64,000 nt of DNA from Thalassobacillus sp043497085 (lineage in GTDB: Bacteria; Bacillota; Bacilli; Bacillales; Halobacillaceae). Both the position numbers and the translations under genes were made by a program. Position 1 is the first letter of the stretch, and each line of letters opens with the position of its first letter. Positions 41,761 through 50,289 of the stretch are shown piece after piece. The stretch lies in assembly GCA_043497085.1 (NCBI GenBank), contig JBIEKI010000004.1. The stretch is one strand, 5' to 3'. The notes below the pieces were generated by a model, which saw nothing but the letters and a program-made list of their open reading frames with translations, ran no database searches and had not been told where the DNA came from.

Positions 41761-42696
41761 CTATGTCTGTTCGATCATTCCTGCTAAATCACCTAAAATT
41801 ATTTGAAACTTTTCCAGATAATCCTCCTCAGAGACCGTGTACCAACGTATATCCATCTTATTTCGGAAGTAGGTGTATTGGCGTTTTGCGTAACGCCTCG
41901 AGTTGCGTTTCAATAATTCGACTGCCTGTTCTAAACCATACTCTCCCTTCAGATAAGGGATGAATTCCTTGTAGCCAATCGCCTTCATGGATTGAGCTTC
42001 CTCCAACCCAGCCTCATACAAGGACTGTACTTCCTCGAGCAATCCTTCTTCCATCATCGTATCCACACGCCGGTTGATCCTATCATATAAACGTTCACGA
42101 TCCATTTCGAGCCCGATAAGGATCGGCTGGTAAGGCGATTCCTTTGATTGGTTCTTTTGATATTGAGACATGGTCATTCCTGTGCTCTCATAGATTTCTA
42201 AGGCTCTTATCAACCTTCTTTCGTTATTTGGGTGGATTTTTTCCGCTTGCTCCGGATCGATTCCGGCCAAGCGCTGATGCAGAGCGTTCTTTCCTTTCTC
42301 TTGAAGCTCAGCCTCCAAACGTTCCGTGATTTCGATGCTTCGTTTCTGTTTGGAAAAGTTAAAATTATATAGGACAGACTGTATGTAAAGCCCGGTCCCT
42401 CCAACGATAATCGGTAACTTACCTCGAGATAATATATCTTCGATAGCAGCAGTCACTTTTTCCTGGAACTCAGCAACTGAAAAGGACTCCTCGGGGTTTT
42501 TGATATCAATCATATGGTGCGGTATACCATTCGCTTCCTTCCGGGATACTTTTGCTGTTCCGATATCCATGCCGCGATAGATCTGCATGGAATCGCCGCT
42601 GATCACTTCCCCATTAAAACGCTTTGCTATTTCTACACCTAATTTAGTTTTACCTACCGCTGTCGGTCCAACGACGGACACAACCGTGGGTTTCAT
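41761..42696 (-). CDS. miaA: tRNA dimethylallyltransferase
   Basis: A 311-residue enzyme that adds the isopentenyl group to A37 of tRNAs reading U. GPTAVGKT at 10-17 is the P-loop, SGDSMQIYRGMDIGTAK and HHMIDI bind the tRNA and DMAPP, and RRYAKRQYTYFRNK is the C-terminal zipper part. The product is then thiomethylated by MiaB, which is also in this window. The divergent region upstream is shared with an XRE regulator. Confidence 0.96.
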   Translation of the reverse strand: MKPTVVSVVGPTAVGKTKLGVEIAKRFNGEVISGDSMQIYRGMDIGTAKVSRKEANGIPHHMIDIKNPEESFSVAEFQEKVTAAIEDILSRGKLPIIVGGTGLYIQSVLYNFNFSKQKRSIEITERLEAELQEKGKNALHQRLAGIDPEQAEKIHPNNERRLIRALEIYESTGMTMSQYQKNQSKESPYQPILIGLEMDRERLYDRINRRVDTMMEEGLLEEVQSLYEAGLEEAQSMKAIGYKEFIPYLKGEYGLEQAVELLKRNSRRYAKRQYTYFRNKMDIRWYTVSEEDYLEKFQIILGDLAGMIEQT

Positions 42697-42797
42697 AAGT
42701 TATCCACCTTTCATTCACACCAGATGTTATACAAACATTATACATAATGAAGACTAAATAGCCTAACCCTTGATTTATTAGCGATTCAGTTATCCAC

Positions 42798-42906
42798 TAA
42801 CGGATTCGGTTAATCATAAACTAACGTATCCCGTTAGGTGTGTGTAAACGTTTTCTTTGTCCACAGCTAACGAAAAACGTTATTTCTATGATAACGGTTT
42901 CCGTTA
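42798..42906. promoter_or_regulatory. four TAACG-N5-CGTTA palindromes
   Basis: Four 15-base inverted repeats lie between miaA and the XRE gene: 42798-42812 (one mismatch), 42822-42836, 42868-42882 and 42892-42906. Centres are spaced 24, 46 and 24 bases, so they form two equal pairs. The centre five bases differ in every copy, while the arms are kept, as expected for operator selection. Confidence 0.75.
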
Positions 42907-42972
42907 TATCTTATAAACAAGTACCCTATCGCCTGCTATCATGATAAAATATAGCGGTAGGAGGGGTGATTT

Positions 42973-43329
42973 ATGATAACGGCCGAACGTATTCGATTTC
43001 TTCGTATTCATCACAATTGGACACAAAAAAAACTTTCCGAAAAAGTCGGAGAGTCATCACAAGTCATCTCAAACTGGGAGCGCGGTTATACAACACCGAG
43101 TCTGCAAAACATTCTCGATCTCGCCGACGCTCTGGATTGTACCACCGATTATCTCTTGGGGAGAAGTGATCAACCCTTTGACATCTTAAAAAAAATCAAC
43201 GATGTGCTGGCGGATAAAGGGTTTGATGAAACTGACTTCTTCTATGTTTATGTATGGGAGGAATTGACACAGGAAGAGATTAAGCAGGTGTTGAACTTTT
43301 TCCAGTTCATCAGACAATCGAAAAAATAG
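42973..43329 (+). CDS. XRE-family transcriptional regulator
   Basis: A 118-residue regulator with an N-terminal Cro/CI helix-turn-helix (about 5-60, WTQKKLSEKVGESSQVISNW) followed by CTTDYLLGRSD, and a helical C-terminus (WEELTQEEIKQVLNFFQFI). GGTAGGAGGGG precedes the ATG. The palindromes upstream are probably its own operators. The miaA promoter lies in the same region, so it might also affect miaA-hfq. Confidence 0.85.
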   Translation: MITAERIRFLRIHHNWTQKKLSEKVGESSQVISNWERGYTTPSLQNILDLADALDCTTDYLLGRSDQPFDILKKINDVLADKGFDETDFFYVYVWEELTQEEIKQVLNFFQFIRQSKK

Positions 43330-43390
43330 ACAGATAACCTGTACTATATTATGTAAATTGTGTGATTGCTGCCCCCCTGCTGCCTCTCCC

Positions 43391-43957
43391 CTACTGTCGA
43401 TGGGTTAACTTGTATTTGAATAGCACCGATTTAATCAATTGATAAACGATTTGGTGCTGTGCCAACAATTGTGCACTTATCAGCCGCTCGTAACGAGTCA
43501 ACTCCTCCTCTACTGCTTCCAGATCTTCTTCTTTCATGACATCGTCATAACGGATTGTTTCATCCTGTTTAATCAGCAGTCTAGCTCCGATAAAGGTATG
43601 CTTATTATCTATAAAATGATTATATTGAGCATTTTCGTTTTTAAAATAGTCACTGATGTAGACGACTAATAGTTGAAAAGCAACATCATTAATAGCATGC
43701 AAAGCAGGATTATCATCCGTTTCCCGTTTTGCTATATGGTAAGATTGTTTGATTAGATTCTCCAAACCTATCCTCCACTCATCCAAATCTTCGACTTCTC
43801 TTTCTATTGAAGCATATGTCTTATCATTTCCCTGATAATAGGCATTGGCGGCTTCGAAGAGCTTTGTGATATCTTTTCGTCTATTCTTTTCATCATATAA
43901 ATCTTCCGTCTGCCAGGATTGGGTTCTATCACTTTCTATTTTGAGCTTCAATACCAT
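43391..43957 (-). CDS. unknown helical protein
   Basis: A protein of about 188 residues, mostly helical and acidic, with AANAYYQGNDKTYASIEREV and many charged residues; it ends KYKLTHRQ. Two ATGs are possible (43963 and 43957); the second is six bases from GGGGG and is preferred. It converges on the XRE gene. No family is recognised. Confidence 0.65.
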   Translation of the reverse strand: MVLKLKIESDRTQSWQTEDLYDEKNRRKDITKLFEAANAYYQGNDKTYASIEREVEDLDEWRIGLENLIKQSYHIAKRETDDNPALHAINDVAFQLLVVYISDYFKNENAQYNHFIDNKHTFIGARLLIKQDETIRYDDVMKEEDLEAVEEELTRYERLISAQLLAQHQIVYQLIKSVLFKYKLTHRQ

Positions 43958-44007
43958 TTTCATCCCCCTAACCTTTTTTGGTTCTCTTAAACGTTGTTGT
44001 TGATTTC

Positions 44008-44393
44008 CATAAGAAGCTTATTCCACTAAAGGGCCGAAAAGTCGAAGACTTGATTTCGATATATTTTGGGAGTTTAAGGTCGTTGGAGAAGGATTCGCTT
44101 TCCTGCGGGGGAACTGGCGAGCTTCCTCGGGCTATCGCCCTGTGGGATCTCTCCTAGCTCCTTCTCCCGCGGGAGTCTCACCCTTCTCCTACTCCCTTTA
44201 CCGAAAAAGATTATCGAAATCGCCTTTATATTTACTTCCATGATTTGCGAGGAACCTATTACAATGCTGAAATAATCGTATTTTCTATTCCAAAAGCAAA
44301 CTATTTTCAGCCGCCATAACCGCAACCTAAAATCTCGAAACTGAGTGTTCTGGAAAAGGGAATTTTAACTGTAAAATCAACATGGAGATTTAA
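44008..44393. repeat. composite intergenic repeat, copy 2
   Basis: Left end CATAAGAAGCTTATTC and GTCGAAGACTTGATTTC, right end ACTGTAAAATCAACA and GATTTAA (44332-44393), both shared with copy 1 at 17452-18067. It has one GC-rich core (44081-44196) where copy 1 has two. The 540-base gap between the unknown gene and mutL is otherwise without genes. Confidence 0.75.
44081..44196 (+). repeat. GC-rich inverted core C
   Basis: From GGAGAAGGATTCGCTTTCC to GGGAGTCTCACCCTTCTCC, with inverted ends. The inside CTTCCTCGGGCTATCGCCCTG is nearly the reverse complement of core B. Confidence 0.7.
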
Positions 44394-44462
44394 AAGAATC
44401 TATTTTTTAGACACCTTGCTATTTTAGCATAAGACATGGGTAAACCTTAATGGTATGCCTGC

Positions 44463-44497
44463 AATAAAAAACTGAAGAACCAGGAGTTCTTCAGTTT
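44463..44497 (-). terminator. mutL terminator
   Basis: AAACTGAAGAAC / GTTCTTCAGTTT stem, with T tract on the minus strand. Confidence 0.87.
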
Positions 44498-44504
44498 GAC
44501 GTAG

Positions 44505-46364
44505 TTACATGACTCGTTTGAACATCTTCTCCATTTCATATTCTGAAAAATGGACAATAATCGGCCGCCCATGAGGACAGGTGAAAGGATCAGTAGATTT
44601 TCTCAAATCTTCAAGCAGGCGGAACATATCCTGCTGATTCAAATAATGATTGGCTTTAATCGATCGCTTGCAGGACATGAGGGTAGCTGCTTCTTCACGA
44701 AGTTTTTTGATTTCGATGCGTTCATCAGCCATAATCTGCTCCACCATCTCCTCGATGACTTCCACCTCGAATCCTTTCGGGAACCAATTAGGATGCGACC
44801 GGATGATAAAACTGTTTTCTCCGAAAGGCTCAAAGAAGATACCTACTTTTTTCAATTCCTCCGCATGCTCCTCAATCCGCAGTGCTTCTTGCTTGGAAAA
44901 ATCAAAAGTGATCGGTACCAGCAGCTCTTGTACTTCATTTTCGACGATTCCTAATTTTTCGGTGAAGAATTCATACTTGATCCGTTCCTGAGCGGCATGC
45001 TGATCAACGATATAAAGACCTTTTTCATTTTGTGCCAATATATACGTGCCGTGCAGCTGACCAATCGGATACATCGCTGGTACTCTTTCCGAATCGCTTC
45101 CCTTATCATCTTCTGTAATCACTGGTGACTCTGAAGTCTGACCAAGATTTTGCATCTCTTTTATGACTTCATTTTGTGTCTCTGTAAATTCCGCCTGGTC
45201 TTTTGATGGGGCTGGGTTGCTTTCTTCTGGACCGGCAGCAGACTGAAGCAAATGATCGATGGAATTTTCCCTTTGCTGGTGTGCTTCCTGCTCGCGCTCT
45301 TCATAAAATTGAAACGTTGCCTGGGTAGATTGTTCTTTTTTTACAGGACGTTTTTGCTCAGGGGCTTCTGGTATTAATGTCTCTTTTCGAAAAGCGGATT
45401 GAATGGTAGTTTTAATCAATTCAAAAAGTTCTTGTTCTTTACTGAAACGGACTTCAAGCTTCGCCGGATGAACATTGACATCGACGAGAATGGGATCCAT
45501 CTCGATAGTGAGTACCACCAAAGGATTCCTGCCGATAGGGAGCAAGGTATGATAGCCTTGCATTACCGCTTTGTTCAACGTAATATTTCGGATATAACGG
45601 CCGTTGATGATAGTGGAAATATAATTGCGTGATGCACGGGTCACTTCGGGTTTGGCAATATATCCTGACACACGGAAGTCTTTAGACGATGATTCTACCG
45701 GGATCATTTTTCTGGCTGTCGCCATTCCATAGATTTGTGCGATCACTTGAAGCAAGTCCCCTCGTCCCGAAGTTTGGAAAAGCTGCTTGCCATTATGAAA
45801 GCAGACGAATTTCACATCAGGGTGAGCCAAAGCCATCCGGTTCAAGACATCAGTGATATGCCCGAGCTCGGTATGGATAGTTTTCATATACTTCAGCCTG
45901 GCAGGAGTATTGAAGAAGATATCATTGACGATGATTTCTGTGCCTTGGCGGGCATCGCTTTTTGTTTTATTGATCAATTTTCCGCCTTCCAGCTCTAATC
46001 TCGTACCGGCTCCTTCGCCTGTAGACGTCTGTATGGATAATCGGCTTACTGCTGCGATACTTGCTAATGCTTCTCCGCGGAACCCAAGGGTTTTGACATG
46101 GAAAAGATCATTTTCATCCTGGATTTTACTGGTGGCATGCCGAAAAAAAGCATGGTCGCAATCTTCTTCTATCATTCCGTCCCCATCATCTGTTACTTTG
46201 ATTTGCTCGAGCCCGGCTTCTGTTAATTCTACCTTGATGGATTTACTGTTGGCATCGATGCTGTTTTCGACCAGTTCTTTAATTACGGATGCAGGGCGCT
46301 CAACAACTTCCCCTGCCGCAATTTTATTGGCCAGATGGTCGGGCATGAGTTTGATTTTTCCCAT
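44505..46364 (-). CDS. mutL: DNA mismatch repair protein MutL
   Basis: A 619-residue mismatch-repair ATPase and nuclease. The GHKL domain has VKELVENSIDAN, DDGDGM and FRGEALASIA. The C-terminal endonuclease motif DQHAAQERIKYE (about 438-449) marks it as a Bacillus-type nuclease MutL. HGRPIIVHFS near the end is the second metal-site motif. It follows mutS by 15 bases, one operon. Confidence 0.97.
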   Translation of the reverse strand: MGKIKLMPDHLANKIAAGEVVERPASVIKELVENSIDANSKSIKVELTEAGLEQIKVTDDGDGMIEEDCDHAFFRHATSKIQDENDLFHVKTLGFRGEALASIAAVSRLSIQTSTGEGAGTRLELEGGKLINKTKSDARQGTEIIVNDIFFNTPARLKYMKTIHTELGHITDVLNRMALAHPDVKFVCFHNGKQLFQTSGRGDLLQVIAQIYGMATARKMIPVESSSKDFRVSGYIAKPEVTRASRNYISTIINGRYIRNITLNKAVMQGYHTLLPIGRNPLVVLTIEMDPILVDVNVHPAKLEVRFSKEQELFELIKTTIQSAFRKETLIPEAPEQKRPVKKEQSTQATFQFYEEREQEAHQQRENSIDHLLQSAAGPEESNPAPSKDQAEFTETQNEVIKEMQNLGQTSESPVITEDDKGSDSERVPAMYPIGQLHGTYILAQNEKGLYIVDQHAAQERIKYEFFTEKLGIVENEVQELLVPITFDFSKQEALRIEEHAEELKKVGIFFEPFGENSFIIRSHPNWFPKGFEVEVIEEMVEQIMADERIEIKKLREEAATLMSCKRSIKANHYLNQQDMFRLLEDLRKSTDPFTCPHGRPIIVHFSEYEMEKMFKRVM

Positions 46365-46379
46365 GGTCCTCCCCCTTCC

Positions 46380-48956
46380 TTATCGTTTCACTTGCTTTTG
46401 AAGCTGGTAAAGATGATTCATCGCTTCCATTGGCGTCATTTCCATTAAATTCAGCTTAGTGAGCTGATCAACCAGTCGGCTTTCTTCTGGTTGCGTTTTT
46501 TGCTGGTTAGACTCACGTACTTCTTCCTGGAAAAAGGTCAGCTGTTCTTCGTCTGCTTCTTTGACGGTTGCTTCATATTTTGGTCCTGTTTCAAACTCTT
46601 TCAGTAAATCTGTCGCTCTTGCAATCAAGGAATCTGGCAATTCCGCAAGCTTAGCTACATGGATGCCATAGCTTTCATCTGCTGCTCCATTTTGAATTTG
46701 GTGCAGGAAAACGACATTTCCTTGATATTCTTCAGCCCGAACATGGATGTTTTTCAAACGTTCCAGACTTTCTTCCAATTCCGTCAACTCATGGTAATGG
46801 GTAGAAAAGAGCGTTTTTGCTTTAATCTCCTCATGAATATACTCAACAATTGCCTGGGCAAGCGCCATTCCATCATACGTGCTTGTACCCCGGCCGATTT
46901 CATCTAAAAGAATCAAGCTGTTTTCGGTAGCATTAGCAAGAGCATGCCTGGCTTCCAGCATTTCTACCATGAAGGTGCTCTGACCGGAAACAAGATCGTC
47001 AGCTGCTCCTATTCTAGTAAAAATCTGGTCAAAGATTGGAAGATTGGCCTGTTCGCACGGCACAAAACAGCCTACTTGTCCCATGATGGCTGTTAAGGCA
47101 AGCTGTCTCATGTACGTACTTTTACCAGACATATTTGGTCCTGTGATCAACAGGACATCAGCATCGTCATCCATATAGACATCATTTGGGACAAAGGAAG
47201 CATCTTTCATTACTTTTTCCACGACCGGATGTCTTCCTTGTTTGATATCAATCAGGCGATTCTCATTGAAACCAGGCTGTACATAATCATTTTTTTCCGA
47301 CACGGAAGCAAACCCCTGCAACACATCAATTTTGCTGATTTGTCCGGCGAGCAGCTGCAATTCCTCAATATAATTCTTCACTTTTTCCCGAATGGTAAGA
47401 AATAATTCATACTCAAGTTCCACACTTTTTTCTTGTGCTTCTAAAATCAGCGTTTCCTTATCTTTCAATTCAGGTGTAATATATCGTTCTGCGTTTGTCA
47501 GTGTCTGCTTCCGTTCATATTTCCCTTCTGGCAGTAAATGAAGATTGGCTTTCGTCACTTCGATGTAATAACCGAACACACGATTATAGCCCACTTTCAA
47601 TGACTTTATTTTCGTCTCTTCCCGCTCTTTCCGTTCAAGCTCTGCAATCCATTGCTTTCCATTTTTAGCTGCATCCCGGTAATCATCAAGCTGGTTATTG
47701 AAACCATCCTTGATAATTCCTCCTTCCTTAATGGTAAGGGGTGGATCCTCATGAATGCTTTCTTCTAACAACTCGGATAATGAATGGAGCGGATCAATCG
47801 ATTGATATAAATTTTTTATGCTTGGATGAGAAAATTTTTCAAGGGTTTCCTTTATCTCTGGAATTTTCCCTAGTGATTGTTTCAATTGCAGCAAGTCTCT
47901 AGCGTTCACATTTCCAAAAGCAATTCTTCCGGAAAGACGTTCAAGGTCATAGACAGATTTCAATTGTTCTCTCAATTCTTCCCGTTCAAAAAATTGCTCA
48001 AGAAATCCAGAGACCTGTTCATGCCTTTCTTCCATTCCTTTTCGATTCAATAATGGACGTTCCAGCCATTTTTTCAATAACCGCGCCCCCATGGAAGTGA
48101 CTGTATCGTCTATCACCCATAGCAAACTCCCTTTCTTACCCTGCTTCCGTAATGTTTCCATTAACTCAAGATTACGTTTCGAATACATATCCAGCGTCAT
48201 ATATTGCTTCAGTTCAATTTTCTGCACAGGCTGAAGGTGATCCAGCGATCGCTTTTGGGTGTGCTGAATATAATTGAGTAATCTTCCGAAACCTATTTTA
48301 TATTTCTCTTGCTGGAGATCAGCAAGTAAAGGGGCAAACGCCTCGTCTGTTTCGGCCTCATCCTGGTAAGAAATCGTGTAAGCCAACCGCTCTTTCAAAT
48401 CACTTTTATGTGATTCCGGGAGGTCGGAAGCAATGACGACTTCCTTGACTGGTCGGTTATACAACTCACTTAATACAGCATCCCAGCCATCCGTGATCAA
48501 TGCAATGCTGTTTTCTCCAGTAGTCAGGTCGTTGTAGGCTACCGTATAGCTGCTATCCTCAAAAGAAGTCACACTTGCCAGGTAATTATTTTCCTTTTCA
48601 TCCAGCATATTTCCTTCCATTACGGTTCCTGGTGTAATCAGTTGAACTACTTCCCGTTTGACTACGCCTTTTGCTGTTTTCGGATCCTCTACTTGTTCAC
48701 AGATAGCTACTTTATAACCTTTTTCTATCAACGTTTTTATGTAATTTGCTGCGGAATGATAAGGGACTCCACACATCGGAATCCTTTCATCTCCTCCATC
48801 CCTGCTGGTCAATGTGATTTCCAGTTCCCTTGCTGCTTCTAAAGCATCATCAAAAAACATTTCATAAAAATCACCGAGTCTGAAAAATAAAAAAGCATCC
48901 TTATGCTGTGCTTTGATCGTCAAGTATTGCTCCATCATTGGTGTGTATTGCTTCAT
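46380..48956 (-). CDS. mutS: DNA mismatch repair protein MutS
   Basis: An 858-residue mismatch-recognition protein. FFRLGDFYEMFFDDA (about 24-38) holds the Phe-x-Glu that inserts at the mismatch; GPNMSGKSTYMRQ (about 610) is the P-loop, and LDEIGRGTSTYDGM is the Walker B. The beta-clamp motif QLTFF is near the C-terminus. It is the first gene of mutS-mutL. Confidence 0.97.
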   Translation of the reverse strand: MKQYTPMMEQYLTIKAQHKDAFLFFRLGDFYEMFFDDALEAARELEITLTSRDGGDERIPMCGVPYHSAANYIKTLIEKGYKVAICEQVEDPKTAKGVVKREVVQLITPGTVMEGNMLDEKENNYLASVTSFEDSSYTVAYNDLTTGENSIALITDGWDAVLSELYNRPVKEVVIASDLPESHKSDLKERLAYTISYQDEAETDEAFAPLLADLQQEKYKIGFGRLLNYIQHTQKRSLDHLQPVQKIELKQYMTLDMYSKRNLELMETLRKQGKKGSLLWVIDDTVTSMGARLLKKWLERPLLNRKGMEERHEQVSGFLEQFFEREELREQLKSVYDLERLSGRIAFGNVNARDLLQLKQSLGKIPEIKETLEKFSHPSIKNLYQSIDPLHSLSELLEESIHEDPPLTIKEGGIIKDGFNNQLDDYRDAAKNGKQWIAELERKEREETKIKSLKVGYNRVFGYYIEVTKANLHLLPEGKYERKQTLTNAERYITPELKDKETLILEAQEKSVELEYELFLTIREKVKNYIEELQLLAGQISKIDVLQGFASVSEKNDYVQPGFNENRLIDIKQGRHPVVEKVMKDASFVPNDVYMDDDADVLLITGPNMSGKSTYMRQLALTAIMGQVGCFVPCEQANLPIFDQIFTRIGAADDLVSGQSTFMVEMLEARHALANATENSLILLDEIGRGTSTYDGMALAQAIVEYIHEEIKAKTLFSTHYHELTELEESLERLKNIHVRAEEYQGNVVFLHQIQNGAADESYGIHVAKLAELPDSLIARATDLLKEFETGPKYEATVKEADEEQLTFFQEEVRESNQQKTQPEESRLVDQLTKLNLMEMTPMEAMNHLYQLQKQVKR

Positions 48957-49070
48957 TTAATATCCCCCAAAACGTACTTTAGTCACTTTTATTATTATAG
49001 CATAGATGCAAACTCTCCTTGAACGGTTGTGTTTTCATTGCAAAGAACACTTGTATCCAAATCCCGTACA

Positions 49071-49106
49071 AAAAAAATAATCCCCGCTATGGTTAGCAAG
49101 GATTAT
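49071..49106 (-). terminator. cotE terminator
   Basis: On the minus strand TAATCCTTGCTA / TAGCGGGGATTA (two G-U pairs) followed by TTTTTTTT. Confidence 0.85.
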
Positions 49107-49116
49107 CAAACAGTCT

Positions 49117-49677
49117 TTATTCTTCTTCTTTTCTTCCGAGAAAATCCGGGTCGATCTCTGAAAAATCATCATCAGATAAGTCACCAAAATCAAAATCATC
49201 ATCATGCTTACAGCCCTTCGGATTGACACGGACACAAAGCTTTGTTTCCCCAATTACATCCACGTAGAATTCACGCTCTACTTCAACCGAAATTTTCTGC
49301 CCATTGCTAGTGATGTTGGCTTCCAGGCAGTTCGGTTGTTGTGTCGCTTTTGCAAAGACTTCTAAATCATCGTCGATGCAATTTTCATCTTTGATGTACA
49401 GCGGCACATGGTCGCAATAGTCGATTCTCTCTGTTACGACCTCCGTTTTCGTATTATCATTGTACGAAAACCAGACGTTCGCATCATAGTGGCCATGTAC
49501 TTCCACATGATCTCCTTTTTTCTTGGCGTGATAGACATGGTTGATCACCCAGCAACCCAAGATACTCGATGGACGGTGGGGGGGCGAAATCAAGTGTGTT
49601 GATTGGGTGAATTTCTTCCCTTTACCACAAACAGCCTTCGTGAAGATCTCACGGTATTCTTGGTCAAAGAATGACAT
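49117..49677 (-). CDS. cotE: outer spore coat protein CotE
   Basis: A 186-residue coat morphogenetic protein. EYREIFTKAVCGKGKKFT at the start, ILGCWVINHVYHA and the acidic C-terminus (DFDFGDLSDDDFSEIDPDFL) are characteristic of CotE. It organises the outer coat around SpoIVA-SpoVID. It is next to mutS as in B. subtilis. A weak sigma-E-like promoter lies 33-61 bases upstream. Confidence 0.95.
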   Translation of the reverse strand: MSFFDQEYREIFTKAVCGKGKKFTQSTHLISPPHRPSSILGCWVINHVYHAKKKGDHVEVHGHYDANVWFSYNDNTKTEVVTERIDYCDHVPLYIKDENCIDDDLEVFAKATQQPNCLEANITSNGQKISVEVEREFYVDVIGETKLCVRVNPKGCKHDDDFDFGDLSDDDFSEIDPDFLGRKEEE

Positions 49678-49709
49678 CTCACCTAAAACCTCCCTTTATC
49701 ATACACAAC

Positions 49710-49738
49710 ATCCTATGCTTGAATTGGGCGAAATGTGC
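49710..49738 (-). promoter_or_regulatory. possible sigma-E promoter of cotE
   Basis: On the minus strand GCACATTT and CATAGGAT are 13 bases apart, a partial match to sigma-E consensus. B. subtilis cotE has a sigma-E promoter. Confidence 0.35.
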
Positions 49739-49811
49739 ACATGCCTTTCCCATCAAGAAGGATTTGTATAAGGTTTTAGTTCATTCTATGCAAGAGCCCA
49801 GATAATTGTAC

Positions 49812-49852
49812 GAAAAAAATACCATTGAACGAGAAATCTCGTTCAATGGTAT
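49812..49852 (-). terminator. ricA terminator
   Basis: ACCATTGAACGAG / CTCGTTCAATGGT perfect stem with TTTTTTT on the minus strand. Confidence 0.88.
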
Positions 49853-49861
49853 GACAAAAAC

Positions 49862-50287
49862 TTAGTGGTTACAGGCGGAATTACTGACTTTAGAGCCTGT
49901 TTCCCCTTTCAAAACATCTCCTCCAGTGGAGCGGATAACTTCATTTGTCACTTCACGGGCAATCGTGTTGGATACCATTTGCAGAATGTCATTGATAATC
50001 GTTTGGGAGCTTTTGAACTCTTCCACAATCGGAATCGCATCCAATTCTGCCTGCAGGCGATCGATTTCCTTTTCCACTTTTTGCTGGGCTTCTGTTTTAC
50101 CATATGCCTGGAAATTGACCGCTTGCTTTTGTAATGCTTTAATGCGGGAAATGTTTTCCTGTATTTTTTTATTTTCATTGATTTTTTCTTCAAGTTGTTT
50201 AAAACGATCGATTTCTTCAATATTAGCCATCATCTTAGCCAGTTTCTGTGCTTCTTCCACTACTTGTTTACGTGTATATTCGGCCAT
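49862..50287 (-). CDS. ricA: RicA (YmcA), regulator of sporulation and RNA processing
   Basis: A 141-residue YlbF/YmcA-family helical protein, AEYTRKQVVEEAQKLAKMM at the start, RIKALQKQAVNFQAYGK in the middle and GETGSKVSNSACNH at the end, where the Cys takes part in the iron-sulfur cluster of the RicAFT complex. The complex stimulates Spo0A phosphorylation and RNase Y cleavage of operon mRNAs; rny is in the same window. The frame reads on to 50338, but the ATG at 50287, two bases after the miaB stop, is the family start. Confidence 0.9.
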   Translation of the reverse strand: MAEYTRKQVVEEAQKLAKMMANIEEIDRFKQLEEKINENKKIQENISRIKALQKQAVNFQAYGKTEAQQKVEKEIDRLQAELDAIPIVEEFKSSQTIINDILQMVSNTIAREVTNEVIRSTGGDVLKGETGSKVSNSACNH

Positions 50288-50289
50288 GT

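Noticed and set aside
42843..42856. cre-like TGTAAACGTTTTCT in the miaA-XRE gap
   Set aside because: One mismatch to the pattern but A/T-rich and within the palindrome array; no catabolite link to these genes.
44074..44325. Open frame across repeat copy 2
   Set aside because: Same reason; the composition is that of the repeat.
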